Shown here piece after piece: positions 1 through 11,324 of a stretch of 64,000 nucleotides of DNA; the first letter of the stretch is position 1; the number at the start of each line of letters is the position of its first letter. Location of the stretch: contig QANZ01004753.1 of the NCBI GenBank assembly GCA_003254925.1, forward strand, positions 122,371 through 186,370, in the 5' to 3' direction. The notes beneath the pieces were generated by a model. The model saw only the letters and a program-made list of their open reading frames with translations, was not told the DNA's origin and did no database searches. The DNA is from Chamaecrista fasciculata (taxonomy: Eukaryota > Streptophyta > Magnoliopsida > Fabales > Fabaceae). The translations under genes and the position numbers were made by a program.

Positions 1-1403
1 TTTATAGTTTTTCAATACAAAATTTAAAAATATTATATTTTTATATATAAATAAATATTTATTATTACTTATAAGATAAAAATTGAGTGCCTCTTTATAC
101 GATTATGGATCCACTAACTTTTCACTTGAACTTAAGAAAATAAAATTTTAAAATAATCATTAAATATGAATATTTTGATCATCTCCTAAAAAATTAGATG
201 AATTGAAAATTTTAAAAATTAGATGAGTTAAAGGGGATTTTGTTGGGTTTAGAGTTGGCTTGGGATTCTCTTTAATTTGTGCTCTTAAACTTTTGTTTGG
301 AGTATTCTAATGTTACTCACAATTATGTAACGCGTATAAACCTTTAGTAGAACAACACTTCAAAAGTTAATTGTTGAGGTTGGAGAATCCAATATCTTAT
401 AAGGTGTTTAACACTCAATAACCTTCTCGATGTGAAACTCGTTACATGTCAAAATTAAAATTTTGCTACGAGGAGATTATTTTATTGAAGGAACCTCATT
501 CTATTCTTGCCAAGTTGATTGGGGGAGGATTCTATGGGGGTGTCCTTTGTTAGATGTAGATAGTTTTGTTTTGCTGTTTTTTTTTTTCCTTTTCGGTTTC
601 TGATAAAAAGAAATACATAGAAAGAAAGTAAGAAAGAGATGCTTCTCAAATTTTATTTTTTCATTAGCAGATCTCAGTTGAGTATTGCATTACAAACTTT
701 CCAAGATATTTTGAATTTTGAAATGATCTTTTACAAACCTTTTAGAATTTTTTATTATTATTGTTGTTGCATTTTTATATTGTTCCAAACTTAAAATTAA
801 CTATTTTGATAACTAATATTAGTAAAAAACTAAATTCCTTAATTTTTTTCAAAGAGAATTTTAACAAAAGATTACTTGTACAAAATCAAAAGTTCAAAGA
901 GTTTCTCGTCACTTTTGAAAATGCAAGAGATTTATTTCCATAATGACTAAAGTATTTTACTCACTAAGGAGTAAAACCAACGTTAATACGAAGATAATGT
1001 CATTTTTTGAGAATTGAGCTATCAAGGTACACATGCATGCTCATAACTTGACCTAACACAGTTGAGTTAAAAATTTGGGTTTCTGGACTTCAAATTTATC
1101 TTCTCATAAAATAAGTGACATTTACTTAACTGTTTTTTTTTCCAATATTTGAGCATAGTTTGATTTATATAAAAATTAACATGAGTCAAACTCAGACTTT
1201 ACCAATATAATCTTTGGACTTTTGCTGGTATTGGTATTGTTGACATGAAGTGTAGGATGCTCTTGAACAAATTATAAACTATAAAGTAACTACTTCACTA
1301 TGAAATGAAAATTGCTGGGAAGAAAACAAAAGCTAAGATAGATAAATTACCTAACTAAAAGTCTTCAATAACAAAAATATAAACTTCCAATTCACCTGGA
1401 ATT
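1..1403. other. Intergenic, no gene seen
   Basis: AT-rich sequence with no open frame that resembles a protein and no RNA gene. The part just before 1404 would hold the 3'UTR and polyadenylation region of the GRAS gene, which is on the minus strand. I see no transposon end here that I can support. Confidence 0.5.
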
Positions 1404-3029
1404 TCACCTCCAAGCACATGATGCAACAAGAGGTTGATTCATCCAACCAAGATACAATGCACCATCTCTCTCTTCCAGAGTGTAATTTCCACAATAGTTG
1501 TCAAGAAGGTCCTTGATCGTGGAATTGACGAAGGAGCTCAACGGATACGGCGTAAAACCGGCCATAGCGAAGCGAGATCTCCACTTCCCCAAAAGCTCGT
1601 GGCGTTCGACTCTTTCTGCCCCTTCGCATGCTACTAAGTTGACGAGTTCGCGGGCCAGACAATGCTGTTCGACATTAATCCTCTCCCGGTGCTCCCTTGG
1701 AAGAACAACATCGATTGACTCGAAAACAGGCAAGTAATAGTTCAGTGTCTCGGTGAAACGAGGGAGAAATTGGGCGTGGTTGGTGTTAGATTCTTGCTCC
1801 ACAAGAGTCACTACTTTAGGGGACAAGTACTTTGCCAATCTCAACAACCGGTCGCGAGGGTTCTGACTGTCCACGGTCTCATCCGGCACATGGTGTAGCA
1901 TCATGGCAAAGTTTACGGCAACAGCTTCACCGGGTCGAAGCTCAAGGTCTTCGAGTTGCACCTTAGAAGGTGAAATTTCAACAGAATGGAATTCAAAGGG
2001 AACTTTACACAATTGTGCAAGTTTTGATAACCTTTTCCCCACAATATCGAGCCCACCTCCACGAGAAAAATTCGAAAAAGAATCATCAATGCCTGTTATT
2101 CTGATCTTCGGGGGACCCCTGGGTCGACCAGCAAGAGCCTGGATCAGGCTTACCCACTGGCTGCCCTGGTTAATCTGAAAATCAATAATATGCACTTGAT
2201 TTTCCTCCTTCATGGCTTCGGCAATTGCCCCATTTGCTGACAAATACCCGAATTTGAAATACGGGCAGATTTCAAACAGCAAGTGCATGTAAGAAAGAAT
2301 TTCATTACCAGTTGGCTCTTTGCATTTCAAGACTTTGTAGATTGCACTTCCCGAACAGGCCGTCCTCGACACAAGAGCCTCCAACATGTATGCCCCTAGT
2401 CTTTGGATCGGGCTGCCGGAAATGGACACCATTTTTCGCAGCTCGGACATCAACCATTCGGTTGTCTCCATATCATTCTCCGCCATTACTTTCGCACAAG
2501 TAAAAAGCATCTCTTTCAAGTCCCCTCGAGATATCACCTCCATAATTTGGTTCCACTTCTCTGCCTCTGACAAAACCAGATTAGTTTCTGCTGGAACAAC
2601 TACAGCATTGTATTGGTCTAGAATGATATCTGTATCGGGTCCCAGCATAGCGGTTTCCAGCTCTCGTATCTTGTGCCTCAAGTCATCAAGGTCATGCGTC
2701 AAGCAAGATTCGTTCTCCGGTGAGCCATCGATGATGATGTCAAGAGAGTGTTGTGGCATTAGTACATAAGATTTTGACTCTAGCTGTGACACCGGGCTGT
2801 CATTAGGCGAGAAAGTGAGAGTAGATGGAGAATTGTTAGTATGGTGAGGAAAGCTGTTGTTGGTTCTCGAGGAAGATTCAAGGGTGCAATATTGTTCTGA
2901 AGTCCGAAGTGAAAAATCGTAGGTTGTTGTTGCTTGGCTTCCATTTTCGGAGGAAGAGTGATTGTCTTGATTCTCATTGTAGAATCTTTCAGAGCCATAG
3001 GAAACTTTAACTTTCTCAGATGTTTGCAT
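1404..3029 (-). CDS. GRAS transcription factor, PAT1/SCL13 type
   Basis: Single uninterrupted frame of 541 codons, usual for GRAS proteins. Residues 1 to about 160 are low-complexity and Ser/Asn-rich, as in the variable N-terminus of the family. The GRAS domain fills the rest: leucine-rich region from about 165 (RGDLKEMLFTCAKVM), VHIID motif at 279-283 followed by FQINQGSQW, a PFYRE-like region around 435-455 (LPREHRERINVEQH), and a SAW region ending in LYLGWMNQPLVASCAWR. The VHIID context and the CAWR end fit the PAT1 branch (PAT1, SCL5, SCL13, SCL21), known in Arabidopsis for phytochrome signalling; the branch is inferred from motifs, not a tree. GRAS proteins act in nucleus and cytoplasm as transcriptional regulators. 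The start is the first ATG of the frame. No damage seen. Confidence 0.93.
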   Translation of the reverse strand: MQTSEKVKVSYGSERFYNENQDNHSSSENGSQATTTYDFSLRTSEQYCTLESSSRTNNSFPHHTNNSPSTLTFSPNDSPVSQLESKSYVLMPQHSLDIIIDGSPENESCLTHDLDDLRHKIRELETAMLGPDTDIILDQYNAVVVPAETNLVLSEAEKWNQIMEVISRGDLKEMLFTCAKVMAENDMETTEWLMSELRKMVSISGSPIQRLGAYMLEALVSRTACSGSAIYKVLKCKEPTGNEILSYMHLLFEICPYFKFGYLSANGAIAEAMKEENQVHIIDFQINQGSQWVSLIQALAGRPRGPPKIRITGIDDSFSNFSRGGGLDIVGKRLSKLAQLCKVPFEFHSVEISPSKVQLEDLELRPGEAVAVNFAMMLHHVPDETVDSQNPRDRLLRLAKYLSPKVVTLVEQESNTNHAQFLPRFTETLNYYLPVFESIDVVLPREHRERINVEQHCLARELVNLVACEGAERVERHELLGKWRSRFAMAGFTPYPLSSFVNSTIKDLLDNYCGNYTLEERDGALYLGWMNQPLVASCAWR

Positions 3030-3049
3030 TGGAAATCACACTCTTCTTT

Positions 3050-4745
3050 GTATATTCTCAAAATAAATGTAAAATGGCTCTCTAAATGTTGTATCGTTAT
3101 CTACTTTCCGATACGATCTCTACCAGGAAAGAGCAGTGTACTGAAACCAGATTTGTTCTGCAAAAGGTGGAAAAAGACACCAATTCAATTATAGTGACAA
3201 CCGTAGATAACATGAGAACAGGAGATATAGCTACAGAAAACAACGATGGAAGAAGAACCGAATAACTTTAAAAGTCACACAAAAGTTTCAAAAACAACTT
3301 AGTAATCAGAGTTATAAAATTCATACGAGAAAGATAAGGATAATAACTGACTATCGTGTTGCCAAATCAAAAACAAACTTTACTTAAAAGAATCAAATTG
3401 AATGACTTATTAGTTATCACATAGGAATTTGCATCCATCAGTTAGCTAACTCTATCATTCTTTGAGGTTAGGTCAAGAGGTTTATGGAATACATTATACA
3501 CATAAAGGCTGGAAACTAGCAAGACCCTAAATAAGATTATCGGTCAAAGGCCGAAGTATGCACTTTGAAAGTAGAAAAGTGAGTTTCTTGATCATATCAC
3601 TAAAAAGCTAACAAAGGGAATATGCTTCAATCGAGATTATTACAGAATACAGACAACATAGTCTCTGTCTTAGCTAAAATCACTACAAGAAAATACAAAC
3701 AGCATCACACCAAAGAGGCAGCTTTTAGTTTTCACAAAGTATAATAATTCTCAACTTCCTTAATGCAATTTTACCACTTCATTTGAGTCTTGAAATAATG
3801 TTCTAGTCATCATCACATGCTATTATGTGTGCTTTCAAATTTGATGCAATCAAAGAAAAACAAAAGATTATAGGATATGTCAATGATCAAGTACACCAAA
3901 ACCACCAAATGGGTTTATTTGGGAAATCCATCAAGTGGTGTTTGGTGTGTGAAAATTATAGCTTTTCAAGCACTGAGAAGGTGGAATCCTATTTATAGGA
4001 TGTATTAAGTATTAACTTTTAACCACAACAAACATGTACTAAAACTGTTTTTTATACCTAGGTTTCAAAGTGCTGAGGAAATTAGAATACTGCTCTAAAT
4101 CTTCAAGCTGTTTACATTAAAAACACAAGATTTTTTTTATGGAACAGTTCAAAACCTTAAATTTGTAACCTTGCAAGTTTGAAATCACTCAAACACAGAA
4201 AAAAGTTTACAGAGAGAGAGATTCAAGATCAATCACTCTGCTAACAATACAGCTTTAATGAATTCCATGACATCTCATGTTCACAAACTTGTTGATTTCC
4301 AAATATATATGTAAATATATCATGGGGTTTGCTCTTAACTTGAAAAAAGAGGCTCAAAGCACAATAACTTGAAGAAAAACCCACAATCTATCCACAAAAC
4401 AAAGAGGAAAACAAGAATAGTTCATTAGTTTAGGAGATTCTTACCTTATTAAACAAAAATAGAAAAGAGTGTGATTTGAATCTTAACAAGCAGAGAAGCA
4501 CTAAAAGACCCAGCTCGATCGAAGAAGCTGAAACTAGAGAAAGTTATGAATTGGATTTGGATTAGGATTTGTGGGTAGTTCAAGAAATTGGAGAGAGAGA
4601 GAGAGAGAGAGAGGTGACGAGGTTGTTGTTGGATGATAAACGCCTGAAATGGGTTTTTGGTATCTTTATACGGAACCAAAGGAAAGAAGGAAGGCTCAGC
4701 AGTCAGCACCAAGGAGAGAGAAAGTCCAAGTCTTTTATGAAATTA
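3050..4745 (-). promoter_or_regulatory. Probable GRAS 5'UTR exon, leader intron and promoter
   Basis: On the minus strand a good donor (AAG|GTAAG) lies at 4445/4444, and possible acceptors sit at about 3050-3060, just upstream of the GRAS ATG at 3029. Between them are about 1.4 kb without coding sequence. PAT1-branch genes commonly carry one intron in the 5'UTR, so I read 4445 to about 4740 as a noncoding first exon. It contains a CT/GA dinucleotide run (4592-4612), common in plant leaders. The acceptor and transcription start are not fixed by sequence alone. Confidence 0.55.
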
Positions 4746-5998
4746 CCTTTACGCCACTACCATTTCACTTCAATTCAATTCAATTCAATTCAATTACCTA
4801 CACTTTCTTTGTAATTTGTGTTGAAATCTCATTTTGGTTCTCAAAATTTTCTATTTGTTCTACTATTAGTTCAAAATGTTATTTCATTTGATTTCTGTCG
4901 TTATATTTATAACATAAACAAAGAGAAAGAAAAATCTTCCTTCTTAATCATAAATTAAAGATAAATTTATAGTTGTTTTTATTTCCGAAAATGAAGATCT
5001 TTGTGTCTGAAAATGAACACTTTTCTTTGTCTCTCTATCAACTTATTACTTATTATGACAAAAATGAAAAATGTCAAAGTAATGTCTTTAGCTTAGGGAT
5101 AAGGGCAAGAACTAGATGAAATTGCATTTTAGACTAATAGTAAAACAAATAAGAAAACTTGAAGATCAAAACAAAATAAAAAAAAAAGTTTAGGACTAAA
5201 ACGGAACTTATCCTGTAGTTTGAGAATTAAAATAATAGTTTTGCCTTCAATTTATTAGTAGATTCAATAAAGATTTGTTTCTAATCAATTAATTAGAGTA
5301 AAGATATATAGTTTAGTTTATGAAAAGGACCGATCTGAATGCTGAAAGTCTATCTTAGATATTTTAATCTTCAACTAACATTCACAGAAATAAAATAGAT
5401 TAGTATCTTAAGCATATTTTATAAGGATTAAAGGATTAAAATGTATTAGTTTTATGATTTTCCAAGATTAAAAAAATATAAAATAGACTTTGAAAAGTTG
5501 AATTGTTAACTCATGTATTTTTTTAAAGACTAATTTATATATTTACACAATTAGTTAATTAATACACTTATTGTCTTTGCTTTTTTTTTCTTTTTTTTTT
5601 TGCCTGATTATGATCTTTGCTTGTTTGTGTGTTTGTTTTTGTTTCCTCTAAAAAAAAATTCTGGTTTAGTTAGTTACTACTAAACACAATTAATTAGTTC
5701 AGTTTACTTATGATCTGTTTAGTTTGAACCACTATCATAATTTTAATTTTTCTCACAAGAAAGTATTTGTTATATTATTAGAATTATAGATGATGGTGAT
5801 GATAATATTAATTAATATTGATGTCATGGGCTGTGATTGGTAATTAATGTTTGAAACTAATTCATAACAATAAAATAATTGGTATGATGATGAATTTTTT
5901 GTTCTAACTATTTCATATTTTATTTATTTTTATTTATATACCAACTTATAATTCCTAAGGTAAGTGAAAAAGAATTATATATGTAGGATTTTTTAGTC
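4746..5998. other. Intergenic, AT-rich, nothing recognised
   Basis: Holds a short ATTCA repeat (about 4768-4797), presumably upstream of the GRAS promoter, and otherwise AT-rich sequence with homopolymer runs. No coding, RNA or element signature supported. Confidence 0.45.
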
Positions 5999-6560
5999 CT
6001 AAAAACCCGACTTAGGTATCAAAATGCAAACAATAATAATAAATATACATCCAGACAAACAAAACATTGCAAAAGTTACTAACCTGAATGTTATAGCTAA
6101 TATCTCAGAATTTGCCAATGCCACTGTTCTACCGAGGCTCGCCTCCAAACGTTGATTTCCTTTGCTCGAACTCCTAGAATGAACTACGCCAAACAATGAA
6201 ATTCTACTTACTAGAAGTAGAAACATGTTTCCATGATTGATAGGCTGGAAAAAAAAAACTCTAAGAGATAGAGGAAATAGCTCCCTTTCCGTCACATAGA
6301 ATGAGCTAATGAAATAGTAGAAAAACAATTTTGTTTATAAGAGAATGTGAAAACTCAGAATTCAAATATGCCCCATGTGAGCTTAAATTTGGTGGGTGCT
6401 ATGAGTTTGCACCGTTAACACACACTCTGATTGTTGCCTTCTCTTTGAGTGGCGAGTGCGGGTGTGTTTGGCCTCCGATTGAGGCCGTTTCGCGGTGCCA
6501 TTCCCTTCATTTTTCGGCGAGCTTCCTAACAGGTTAACCCATAATCCAATCAGACTCTCA
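5999..6560. other. Unassigned higher-GC island
   Basis: This 0.55 kb stretch is less AT-rich than its neighbours and has open frames on both strands: 109 codons on minus ending at 5999, 68 on plus from 6331. Neither matches a family I know, and the minus frame is hydrophobic and Phe-rich. It may be a decayed gene or repeat fragment. No function is proposed. Confidence 0.25.
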
Positions 6561-7336
6561 AAATAATACTCCACTTGATAGTTTTCACTTCAACATTTGA
6601 TTTTTTATCCTCCTAGTTCTCACTTTCTTACTCAATCAAATTTAAATTTAAAAATTTTATTATATTAAACTAAATACATTATTTTTTTTAATTTAATTAT
6701 GACCAGTCTGGTTTTAAAAACTTCGAAGATTTGAGCTCTAAAACCTAACAAATATATATAATATTACCAAGTATTTTAGTTATTTGATTTTTCAAAATTT
6801 TATATAATGATAACATAAAATAAGATAAATAACTTATTAAAATATATTTTCAAATTTTAAGAAACTTTCTCCTCATAATTTTATCCACATTATTCATAAC
6901 TTATCCATAAATTTACATATTTTAAAAATTTAAAGAAATTGTCACCAAAGTAACTCCCTTCATATTTTTTTATTATATATATATTTATTTAAATAATTTC
7001 ACTAACACAATTTTATCTTAGATTTCCTTACATTTTAAATTTATAATTATGTTTCATATTTATAAATTATTATAAAAATATTTTTTATGATTAGAGGATT
7101 TTTTAAATGAAATAGTTTTAAAATAATTTATGTATTTAGGAATTTTAAAATAATATATATACACTTTAAGCAAGTAAAGTCAATAATATTTAATATAAAT
7201 AAACCATTTAAATTTATTTGTTAGTCTCAAATAATATATGTTATAATATATTAAAAATAAGAAAATTTGGTCTCAAATCTAAATCTTATTTAAGTGATAT
7301 AGAGTGATATACCACTTATATATTTATATATATATA
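6561..7336. other. Intergenic, AT-rich
   Basis: About 0.8 kb of very AT-rich sequence with no gene, RNA or element boundary I can support. Confidence 0.4.
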
Positions 7337-7573
7337 GGTCAAAGTATAAATTTTGTCTCGGTTGAATTTTTAATTTGGTCCTGTATATTTTTTTTACAAA
7401 TTTAGTCTCATATTTTTGAGTTAAGTGAGATTAAAGATGAAATCTTATACAAAAATATGTGACCAATTCTGCTATTTAACCTAGAGATATAAAATATCAA
7501 ATCTACAAAAAGAAAAATATGAGACCAAACTAAAAACTGAACATAAGATATTAGACTAAACTTACGCTTTCAT
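7337..7573. mobile_element. Short foldback MITE of the 'gagaccaaa' family
   Basis: The left end (GGTCAAAGTATAAATTTTG) is mirrored at the right end by a stretch ending near 7573, and inner parts pair too (tttggtcctgtatat against atatgagaccaaa). Other members of this palindromic type are at 15260-16090, 19070-19651, 23565-23860 and 53018-53287. It has no coding capacity and abuts the 5' end of the first Helitron. Confidence 0.5.
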
Positions 7574-7577
7574 CTTA

Positions 7578-8444
7578 TCTATACTATTATATATATCTGA
7601 GGACCCTTCTAGTCAGTCAAAAATAAACAACAACAACAACAACAACCAAAGCTTTATCCTACTAGGTGGGGTCGACTATATGGATCAACTAACGCCAACA
7701 TGTTCAATCCTTGCACATGTCAACCGTAAGGTTATTGATAGCTAGATCTTTCCGGATAGTTTCATGAATAGTTTTCTTTGGTCTTCCCCTTCCTCGGATT
7801 ATAGGATTTTCTACCATTTGACCAACTCTGCGTACCGGGGCCTCTAAAGGTCTTCTTTGCACATGCCCAAACCACCTAAGGCGTGTTTCGACCAATTTCT
7901 CAATGATAGGCGCCACACCAACCTCTTCTCTGATGACCTCATTCCTGATCTTATCCTTAATAATATGACCACACATCAAACGAAGCATTCTCATCTCAGT
8001 CACGCTGAATTTTTGCTCATACTGCCCTTTTATCGCCCAACATTCAGTACTATACAATAGAGCGAGTCTTATTGTCGTGCGGTAAAATTTTCCTTTTAGT
8101 TTAATCGACACATTTTTATCACAGATAACCCCTGAAATCTTTCTCCATTTCATCCACCCTGCTTGAATCTTGTGATTAACATCCTCTTCTATTTCCCCTT
8201 TGCTTTGCAATATCGTTTCCAAATACTTAAAGCTTGTGGATTATGGTGATTGGCTAATTGCATTAATAGGAGAGAGAAAGTATTAGATATGATTAAGTAG
8301 CTTCTCATATTTTTAAATTAAAAAATTACAATTATAAAAAATTAAATTTTATTGTAAAATATAATAAAATAATTTTTTTATTTAAATTATTATAAAATTT
8401 AAATCAATATTTATATGCTCGTTATGACATACAAAACACACTAG
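7578..8444 (+). mobile_element. Helitron copy 1, non-autonomous, with LINE insertion
   Basis: Starts with TCTATACTATTATATATATC, a typical plant Helitron 5' end, preceded by host A (7577). Ends with CACACTAG followed by host T (8445), matching the CTRR end and A/T target preference of Helitrons. Its interior matches copy 2 at 8457-10280: GAGGACC after the 5' end, then a block around attggctaattg and gagagagaaagta. It encodes no RepHel protein. The GC hairpin expected before the 3' end is eroded. An RTE-type LINE fragment interrupts it at about 7626-8235. Confidence 0.7.
7626..8235 (-). mobile_element. 5'-truncated RTE-clade LINE, 3' fragment
   Basis: Minus-strand frame of 172 codons at 8222-7704 is the C-terminal part of a plant RTE-type reverse transcriptase: AGWMKWRKISGV, KGKFYRTTIR, LLYSTECWAIK, EMRMLRLMCGH, RLRWFGHVQRRP and GRGRPKKT are family hallmarks. 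The catalytic domain upstream is absent, so the copy is 5'-truncated and dead. The frame stops near 7704, before the conserved IHIVDPT end that remains legible in the DNA. On plus the fragment begins with (CAA)n at about 7626, the complement of the (TTG)n tail of these LINEs, then the conserved 3' end around aaagctttatcctactaggt. It sits inside Helitron copy 1. Confidence 0.85.
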
Positions 8445-8596
8445 TATATATATAGATCTATACTATATTATATGTGTGAGGACCTTTTTTGTTGGTAAAA
8501 AGTAATTAAATTTAAAAATTTAAAAAATAAGAAATAAACATGTGGAACTTGATAATTGGCTAATTGTATAAATAATGAGAGAGAGAAAGTAGTAGA

Positions 8597-8911
8597 CTAG
8601 GAAGCATGGACACTGACACGGACACGGGACACGGACACGGACACAGCGACACGACACGGCATATATTTATATATAAAAATAATTAAATATTCATAATTTT
8701 TAATGAAAAATTTAAAAATTACAAGTTTTATTCATAATATATGTCATATGTATTATTATTTTCTCTTATATGTCATGTTAAAGTCACAAAAAATTAATTT
8801 ATATTTTAAAATTTACGAATATGTGTCGTGTCAGTGTCGTACAGGTGTCGGACACCGACACGTGTCCGACACGGCGACACGCCCTCAAAATGAAGTGTCC
8901 ATGCTTCTTAG
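8597..8911. mobile_element. hAT-type MITE with 8-bp target duplication
   Basis: Terminal inverted repeats CTAGGAAGCATGGACAC (left) and its complement with one mismatch (right), 17 bp each. Both flanks carry GTAGTAGA (8589-8596 and 8912-8919), an exact 8-bp duplication, the size made by hAT transposases. The inner ends are rich in GACACGGACAC-like repeats and partly self-complementary. 315 bp, no coding sequence. The matching site in Helitron copy 1 is empty. Confidence 0.85.
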
Positions 8912-9004
8912 GTAGTAGATGAGATTTAAGAAAGTGAAAACTTATTATTTGATCTTTTAATTTTCGCACTTCTAACGGTTTAGTCCTTGAATAATATAAA
9001 TATA

Positions 9005-10187
9005 CTCCCTCCGGTTCTATATATCTGATGTTTAAGGACAGTGCACACAGACAAAGGAAATGATTAGCTCACCTAAAATGAAGAGAAAAATGAGATAAAA
9101 AGACTAAATTATCCTTATTAAATTACTTGAAAAATGTTTATTTATTTATTACTATACTATATTTAATAGGGATAGAATGGTAAACAAATAATTAATGTTC
9201 TCTTGAATTTATAAAACATCATATATTTTGGAATAAAAAAAGTTCTCCAAAACATCAAATATTCAGAACCGAAGGGAAGTGCACATAGACAAAGGAAATG
9301 ATTAGCTCACCTAAAATGAAGAGAAAAATGAGATAAAAAAAACTAAATTATCCTTATTAAAATTACTTGAAAAATGTTTATTTATCTATGACTATACTAT
9401 ATGAAAACTACAAAGTTGGATCTGTGTAAATCTAACCTTGAGTTCACGATGAAGTGCAGTCTCCGGGGCTCGAGGTCGTCGGATCCTGCAAACAAGAATG
9501 CACAAGGGTTCCCTGTGATTCTTCTCCGATGCTGAAGTTAGTGAATTGATAGAAGTGAGGGAGTATGTTTTCTTAGAAAGAGAGTCGTTACCTGAGAGTG
9601 TATGGTTTGCTTGTATTTATCCTCGTCCCTTTTGTCTCTTGTTGGTACGAAGTACAAAAGGGACGTTGAGGGTGTTTTCGAGAATGCACAGGGAGTGGGT
9701 TGTTGTGCCTTGCTGACCTAACTCGGCAGCTGTCGCTGTCGAGCCGCAGTGGGGTGTCTAATCTTTCTTTTTGGGAGTCAGTGATAGCCAAGAGTGCTTT
9801 TCACCATATCCCTGTGTACGGAGGGCGTTTTGGGCATTTTGCGTGTGTGTTTTTGCCCAACCGTATGCTGTGACTGGTGCAACCTTACCTGGTCACGTGG
9901 TCTCAAGGATTTTCGCATTAAATGCCAATATCTTGGCATTTAATGCTTGAGTGGGAGGGGACCCTGCTGGGTTGCTTTTGGCGTCGGGTCTCCCTTAGCT
10001 TGTTCTTTCCTACTTATCGTCGGGTGATCTTTGTCCTTTATGTGTAATTTAAAGGGTGTATATCATTATATTTAACAGGGATAGAATGGTAAACAAATAA
10101 TTAATGTTCTCTTAAATTTATAAAACATCATATATTTTGGAATAAAAAAAGTTCTCCAACACATCAGATATTCAGAACTGAAGGGAG
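9005..10187. mobile_element. Stowaway-like MITE, partly duplicated, with insert
   Basis: Left end CTCCCTCCGGTTCTATAT follows TA (9003-9004); the right end, complementary to it (aactgaagggag), is followed by TA (10188-10189). CTCCCTCC ends with TA duplications are characteristic of Stowaway (Tc1/mariner-type) MITEs. The body is duplicated: the block starting gtgcacacagacaaagg at about 9041 recurs at about 9278, after an internal copy of the right end. The second copy is split by the insert at about 9402-10060. Confidence 0.65.
9402..10060. mobile_element. Unclassified GC-richer insert in the Stowaway-like element
   Basis: About 660 bp, clearly less AT-rich than its surroundings, interrupt the second copy of the Stowaway-like body (compare 9145-9230 with 10062-10145). 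Loosely similar flanks (tatactatat and tatcattatat) could be a diverged 9-11 bp target duplication. No protein is recognisable. A phrase near 9525 (ccgatgctgaagttagt) resembles one at 42951-42966 (cgatgccaaagttagt). The class is unknown; it could be an end fragment of a larger element. Confidence 0.45.
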
Positions 10188-10280
10188 TATTATTTAGTCA
10201 TTGAGTAATTACAAATGTTAAATCAAATTTATATATATATATATATATTTCTGTGCACGTTATGATACGAAAAACCCTAA

Positions 10281-11290
10281 TATATATATATTGACTCGTA
10301 GTGTGTTGAGAAGAGTGGAAGAGGAAGAGAAAAGAAAATTGAGAAGAGAAGATAAGATGAGATGTGAATGGTGGATGTCGGTAAAATGGACGTTACTGAG
10401 CCAACGTGTGGGTTTGGCCCACGCGGTTTTCGCCGCTGTATCCCTCACCCCAAACGCTGCCTTATCCTTTCTTTCACCTTGTCTCTTTTTTCATTACACT
10501 TTTCGGACATCAAACTATTAATAATTACATACTTTGACTATTTCGGAGTATATGTCAATATTATTTTTCAAACAAATATATAAAATAAGTTGTCCAATAA
10601 TTTCTTTATTTTTAATATATTTCTATGTTCCAATTTTAAAAAAAAATTAATAATTTAAATTATTACAGATATTAGGAATTCAAAATTTTCAATAAACATA
10701 TAAACAAAACAAGTTTTGATTTTTTTTTTTAGTTTCTCTAAAACATTTATAATATTAAAATTCCTCCAAAATTAATTATCAATGAATCTTGAGTACTTTT
10801 AGTACTATAAAATCAGAAACAAAAGATAACTGTCTCTAGAGTCAATATATCAAACATTAGAATAAAATAATAAACAAAAGTTTGACTGATTTATATTTGA
10901 AAAAGTTCGACAACGGCTCAACCAATTTTGACCGAGGCAGAATAAAGGCAGACCAAAAAAATCAGGAATACAAATGTATGTGGAATCTTACATTACATGG
11001 CTTCACCCCTTTATGATTGGTCAAAATTATTGAATTAAAAAATTAAAAAAGAAAAAGAAATTACCCAGTTTTCTCTAGCTCACGTTCTCTCAAGTCTCAC
11101 CCCATACAAGTTACTTTTGATTTTCATTAATATTTTAAGCTCCATAAAAAGGGTAAATTACACTTTGGTACCCTATAGTTTTGTCATAATTCATTTTAGT
11201 ACCCGGTGATTTAAAAAGTGACACTTTGGTACCATGTGATATTCTCTCTTAACAAATTATTTTTAAATAACTTTATATTTTACATACATA
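10281..11290. other. Intergenic with a GA-rich/GC-richer patch
   Basis: Contains 10300-10500, purine-rich then GC-richer on plus, with no credible protein in either strand, followed by AT-rich sequence. At 11153-11250 are phrases of the 'cactttggtaccc' MITE family seen whole at 51541-51936. No gene supported. Confidence 0.4.
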
Positions 11291-11324
11291 TTTGCGTGCC
11301 CTTAGGGCACGCAAAGCCTCTAGT
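11291..11324 (+). mobile_element. Helitron-like 3' terminus with hairpin
   Basis: A near-perfect palindrome, TTTGCGTGCCCT and its complement AGGGCACGCAAA around one base, is followed by GCCT and then CTAG and host T. A GC-rich hairpin a few bases before CTRR is the signature of a Helitron 3' end. I could not find the matching 5' end, so the extent is unknown. Confidence 0.5.

Larger units (their letters stand above)
8457..10280 (+). mobile_element. Helitron copy 2, with nested insertions
   Basis: Begins TCTATACTATATTATATGTG after host A (8456), then GAGGACC as in copy 1. Ends with ACCCTAA (CTRR) followed by host T (10281). The start lies 12 bases after the end of copy 1, so the two are nearly tandem. 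The 3' region keeps only traces of a hairpin (gtgcacgttatgatacg). The original element was small; most of its length is a hAT MITE (8597-8911), a Stowaway-like element (9005-10187) and a third insert inside that. No coding capacity. Confidence 0.65.

Noticed and set aside
1434-2769. Several plus-strand frames of 60-130 codons opposite the GRAS gene
   Set aside because: They are antisense shadows of a well-supported coding region and show no family motifs.
9588-9791. Minus-strand 67-codon frame in the GC-rich insert
   Set aside because: Length is expected by chance at that GC content; no motif or start context supports it.
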